A stretch of 6,349 nt of DNA, taken from Deltaproteobacteria bacterium (GTDB lineage: Bacteria > Desulfobacterota > Desulfuromonadia > Desulfuromonadales > BM103). Location: NCBI GenBank assembly GCA_019313105.1, contig JAFDBW010000092.1, positions 1 through 6,349 on the forward strand, written 5' to 3'. Within the stretch, counting starts at the first letter, position 1, and the number at the start of each line of letters is the position of its first letter. This document shows positions 5,448 through 6,349 of the stretch, piece after piece. A program made the position numbers and the translations under genes. The notes under the pieces were generated by a model. It was given only the letters and a program-made list of their open reading frames with translations, ran no database searches and was not told the origin of the DNA.

Positions 5448-6109
5448 TTGGGACGGTCCTCGTCGTCCCCGCATTCTCCGGGATCGAAATCGAAGGCGAG
5501 TTCCGGGGGCGGCGGTTCTGAAAACTCCGCATCTTCGTAAGGTTTTTCGGTCGCGCCTGCTGACCCGGATTGCAATTGCCGTGATTCAACCTCCTGCCCA
5601 TGGTGCTTGACAAACGGCAGTGGTTCCTCAATCAGCCTGGTATCCGCATCATGCTGTTCAATCGCCACCGCGTTCAGATCGAGCATCCTGATATGTTTTT
5701 CCAGCAGGCCTCGCAGGCTGACTTCAAAATCTATCTTCTGTCGTTTGATTTCCTGGAGTTCATTGACTAATTCCTGGCGTCGCTCTTCTGCGTTATGCAT
5801 CAGCCGCTCAACCTTGATTTCAGCCTCGGCCATCATGACATCGACTTCACGTCGGGCCGTCGACTTCAACTCGTCTGTAAGCTTCTGGGCCGTCACCAGG
5901 GTTTTTTTGAGGTTTTCCTCGCGATCGCGCATCTCCGCCAGACTTGCTTTATCTCGTGCTAGTTCCTCCATCAGATCTATATTTTCACGAATCAACCTCT
6001 CCAGTTCCTCGGCCAGGAGTTCGAGGAACCGGTCGACACCGGCTTTTTCATAACCGAAAGGGCGCGATTTAAATTGTTGCTGCTGGATATCGATCGGGCT
6101 GATTTTCAT
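5444..6109 (-). CDS. DivIVA-like coiled-coil protein
   Basis: This 221-residue protein begins with a DivIVA N-terminal domain: ISPIDIQQQQFKSRPFGYEKAGVDRFLELL (3-32), including the Phe-x5-GY turn and VDxFL. A long, charged, heptad-like coiled coil runs from about 28 to 145. The tail is acidic and proline-rich (PPPPELAFDFDPGE, about 199-212) and ends in DDEDRPK. DivIVA proteins bind curved membranes and recruit partners at poles or septa; in Gram-negative bacteria of this type the role is not established, so I give no symbol. ATG 6109 has AGGCGG about 7 nt upstream, and the gene starts 9 nt after yggT. Next to yggT, a location also seen in Gram-positive division clusters, a cell-envelope or division role is plausible (inference). 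Confidence 0.88.
   Translation of the reverse strand: MKISPIDIQQQQFKSRPFGYEKAGVDRFLELLAEELERLIRENIDLMEELARDKASLAEMRDREENLKKTLVTAQKLTDELKSTARREVDVMMAEAEIKVERLMHNAEERRQELVNELQEIKRQKIDFEVSLRGLLEKHIRMLDLNAVAIEQHDADTRLIEEPLPFVKHHGQEVESRQLQSGSAGATEKPYEDAEFSEPPPPELAFDFDPGECGDDEDRPK
5457..5461 (-). promoter_or_regulatory. Ribosome binding site deciding the yggU GTG start
   Basis: GAGGA on the minus strand lies 9 nt before GTG 5447, inside the last codons of the divIVA-like gene. It supports the GTG start over ATG 5474. Confidence 0.55.
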
Positions 6110-6118
6110 GATAACCGC

Positions 6119-6349
6119 CTAGATACCGCCATAGGTCAATTTGTACTGGATTTGGGCAAGAATATTCTGCAGTACTCCGATCAGAATCAGCAAGGCAATC
6201 GGAGTAAAGTCCATACCGCCAAACTGCAGGGGTAGAATTCTCCGTATACGGCTAAAAACGGGCTCAGTTGCGTTGTACAGGAAGCGAACAATCGGGTTGT
6301 ACGGGTCCGGGTTGACCCAGGAGATCACCGCTCTACCTATGACAATCCA
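6119..6349 (-). CDS. yggT: YggT-family integral membrane protein, C-terminal part (start beyond window edge)
   Basis: The frame is open to the right edge and covers the last 76 residues. It contains the family signature SWVNPDPYNPIVRFLYNATEP, preceded by an in-frame hydrophobic WIVIGRAVI that shows the true start lies further upstream (the GTG at 6328 is internal). A second hydrophobic segment (FTPIALLILIGVLQNILAQI) precedes the end. YggT proteins are small membrane proteins of about 90-100 residues; they are linked to osmotic tolerance in E. coli and are related to chloroplast CCB3, with unsettled molecular function. About 20 N-terminal residues are probably missing. It is the first visible gene of the yggT-divIVA-yggU cluster, 9 nt before the divIVA-like ATG. 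Confidence 0.9.
   Translation of the reverse strand, partial: WIVIGRAVISWVNPDPYNPIVRFLYNATEPVFSRIRRILPLQFGGMDFTPIALLILIGVLQNILAQIQYKLTYGGI

Noticed and set aside
1..6349. CRISPR array, tRNA or rRNA gene, insertion sequence, attachment site
   Set aside because: No regularly spaced repeats, cloverleaf, transposase frame or paired terminal repeats were seen on either strand.

Overview
The window looks like a bacterial chromosome segment, most likely from a Deltaproteobacterium such as the Desulfuromonadales/Geobacter group. That placement is inferred from the yggT / divIVA-like / yggU (DUF167) / fmdB gene cluster, a PAS sensor of Gram-negative style and the moderate-to-high G+C; no marker gene fixes the taxon. 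All eight genes lie on the minus strand, so they read from right to left.

Right part (6349 to about 4776): the 3' part of a YggT-family membrane protein, a DivIVA-like coiled-coil protein, a YggU/DUF167 protein that starts at a GTG overlapping the preceding stop, and a small FmdB-type zinc-ribbon protein. A good promoter (TTGACA, 17 bp, TAAATT) lies across the yggU stop codon and could transcribe fmdB separately. A clear intrinsic terminator closes the cluster.

Middle part (about 4475 to 697): an arsenic-resistance operon in the order arsR, ars-type glyceraldehyde-3-phosphate dehydrogenase (gap), arsJ, acr3. The ArsR repressor carries the ELCVC arsenite-binding motif. The GAPDH/ArsJ pair is the known arsenate detoxification route: GAPDH makes 1-arseno-3-phosphoglycerate from arsenate and glyceraldehyde 3-phosphate, and ArsJ exports it. 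Acr3 exports arsenite. No ArsC arsenate reductase is present in the window. The arsR promoter is compact: a perfect 16-bp palindrome fills the space between the -35 and -10 boxes, and the -10 lies so close to the ATG that the transcript is predicted to be leaderless.

Left part (539 to 1): the first 179 codons of a membrane-anchored PAS-domain sensor, cut by the window edge, after a 157-bp gap that holds a possible promoter and no clear terminator. About 300 bp upstream of the arsR promoter (4475-4775) hold no recognisable gene.

The system found is a known type (arsenate efflux as an organoarsenical plus arsenite efflux), not a wholly new one. The most unusual points are the operator/promoter architecture with a predicted leaderless arsR, the altered phosphate-site residues of the dedicated GAPDH, and the pairing of both efflux routes without a local arsenate reductase.
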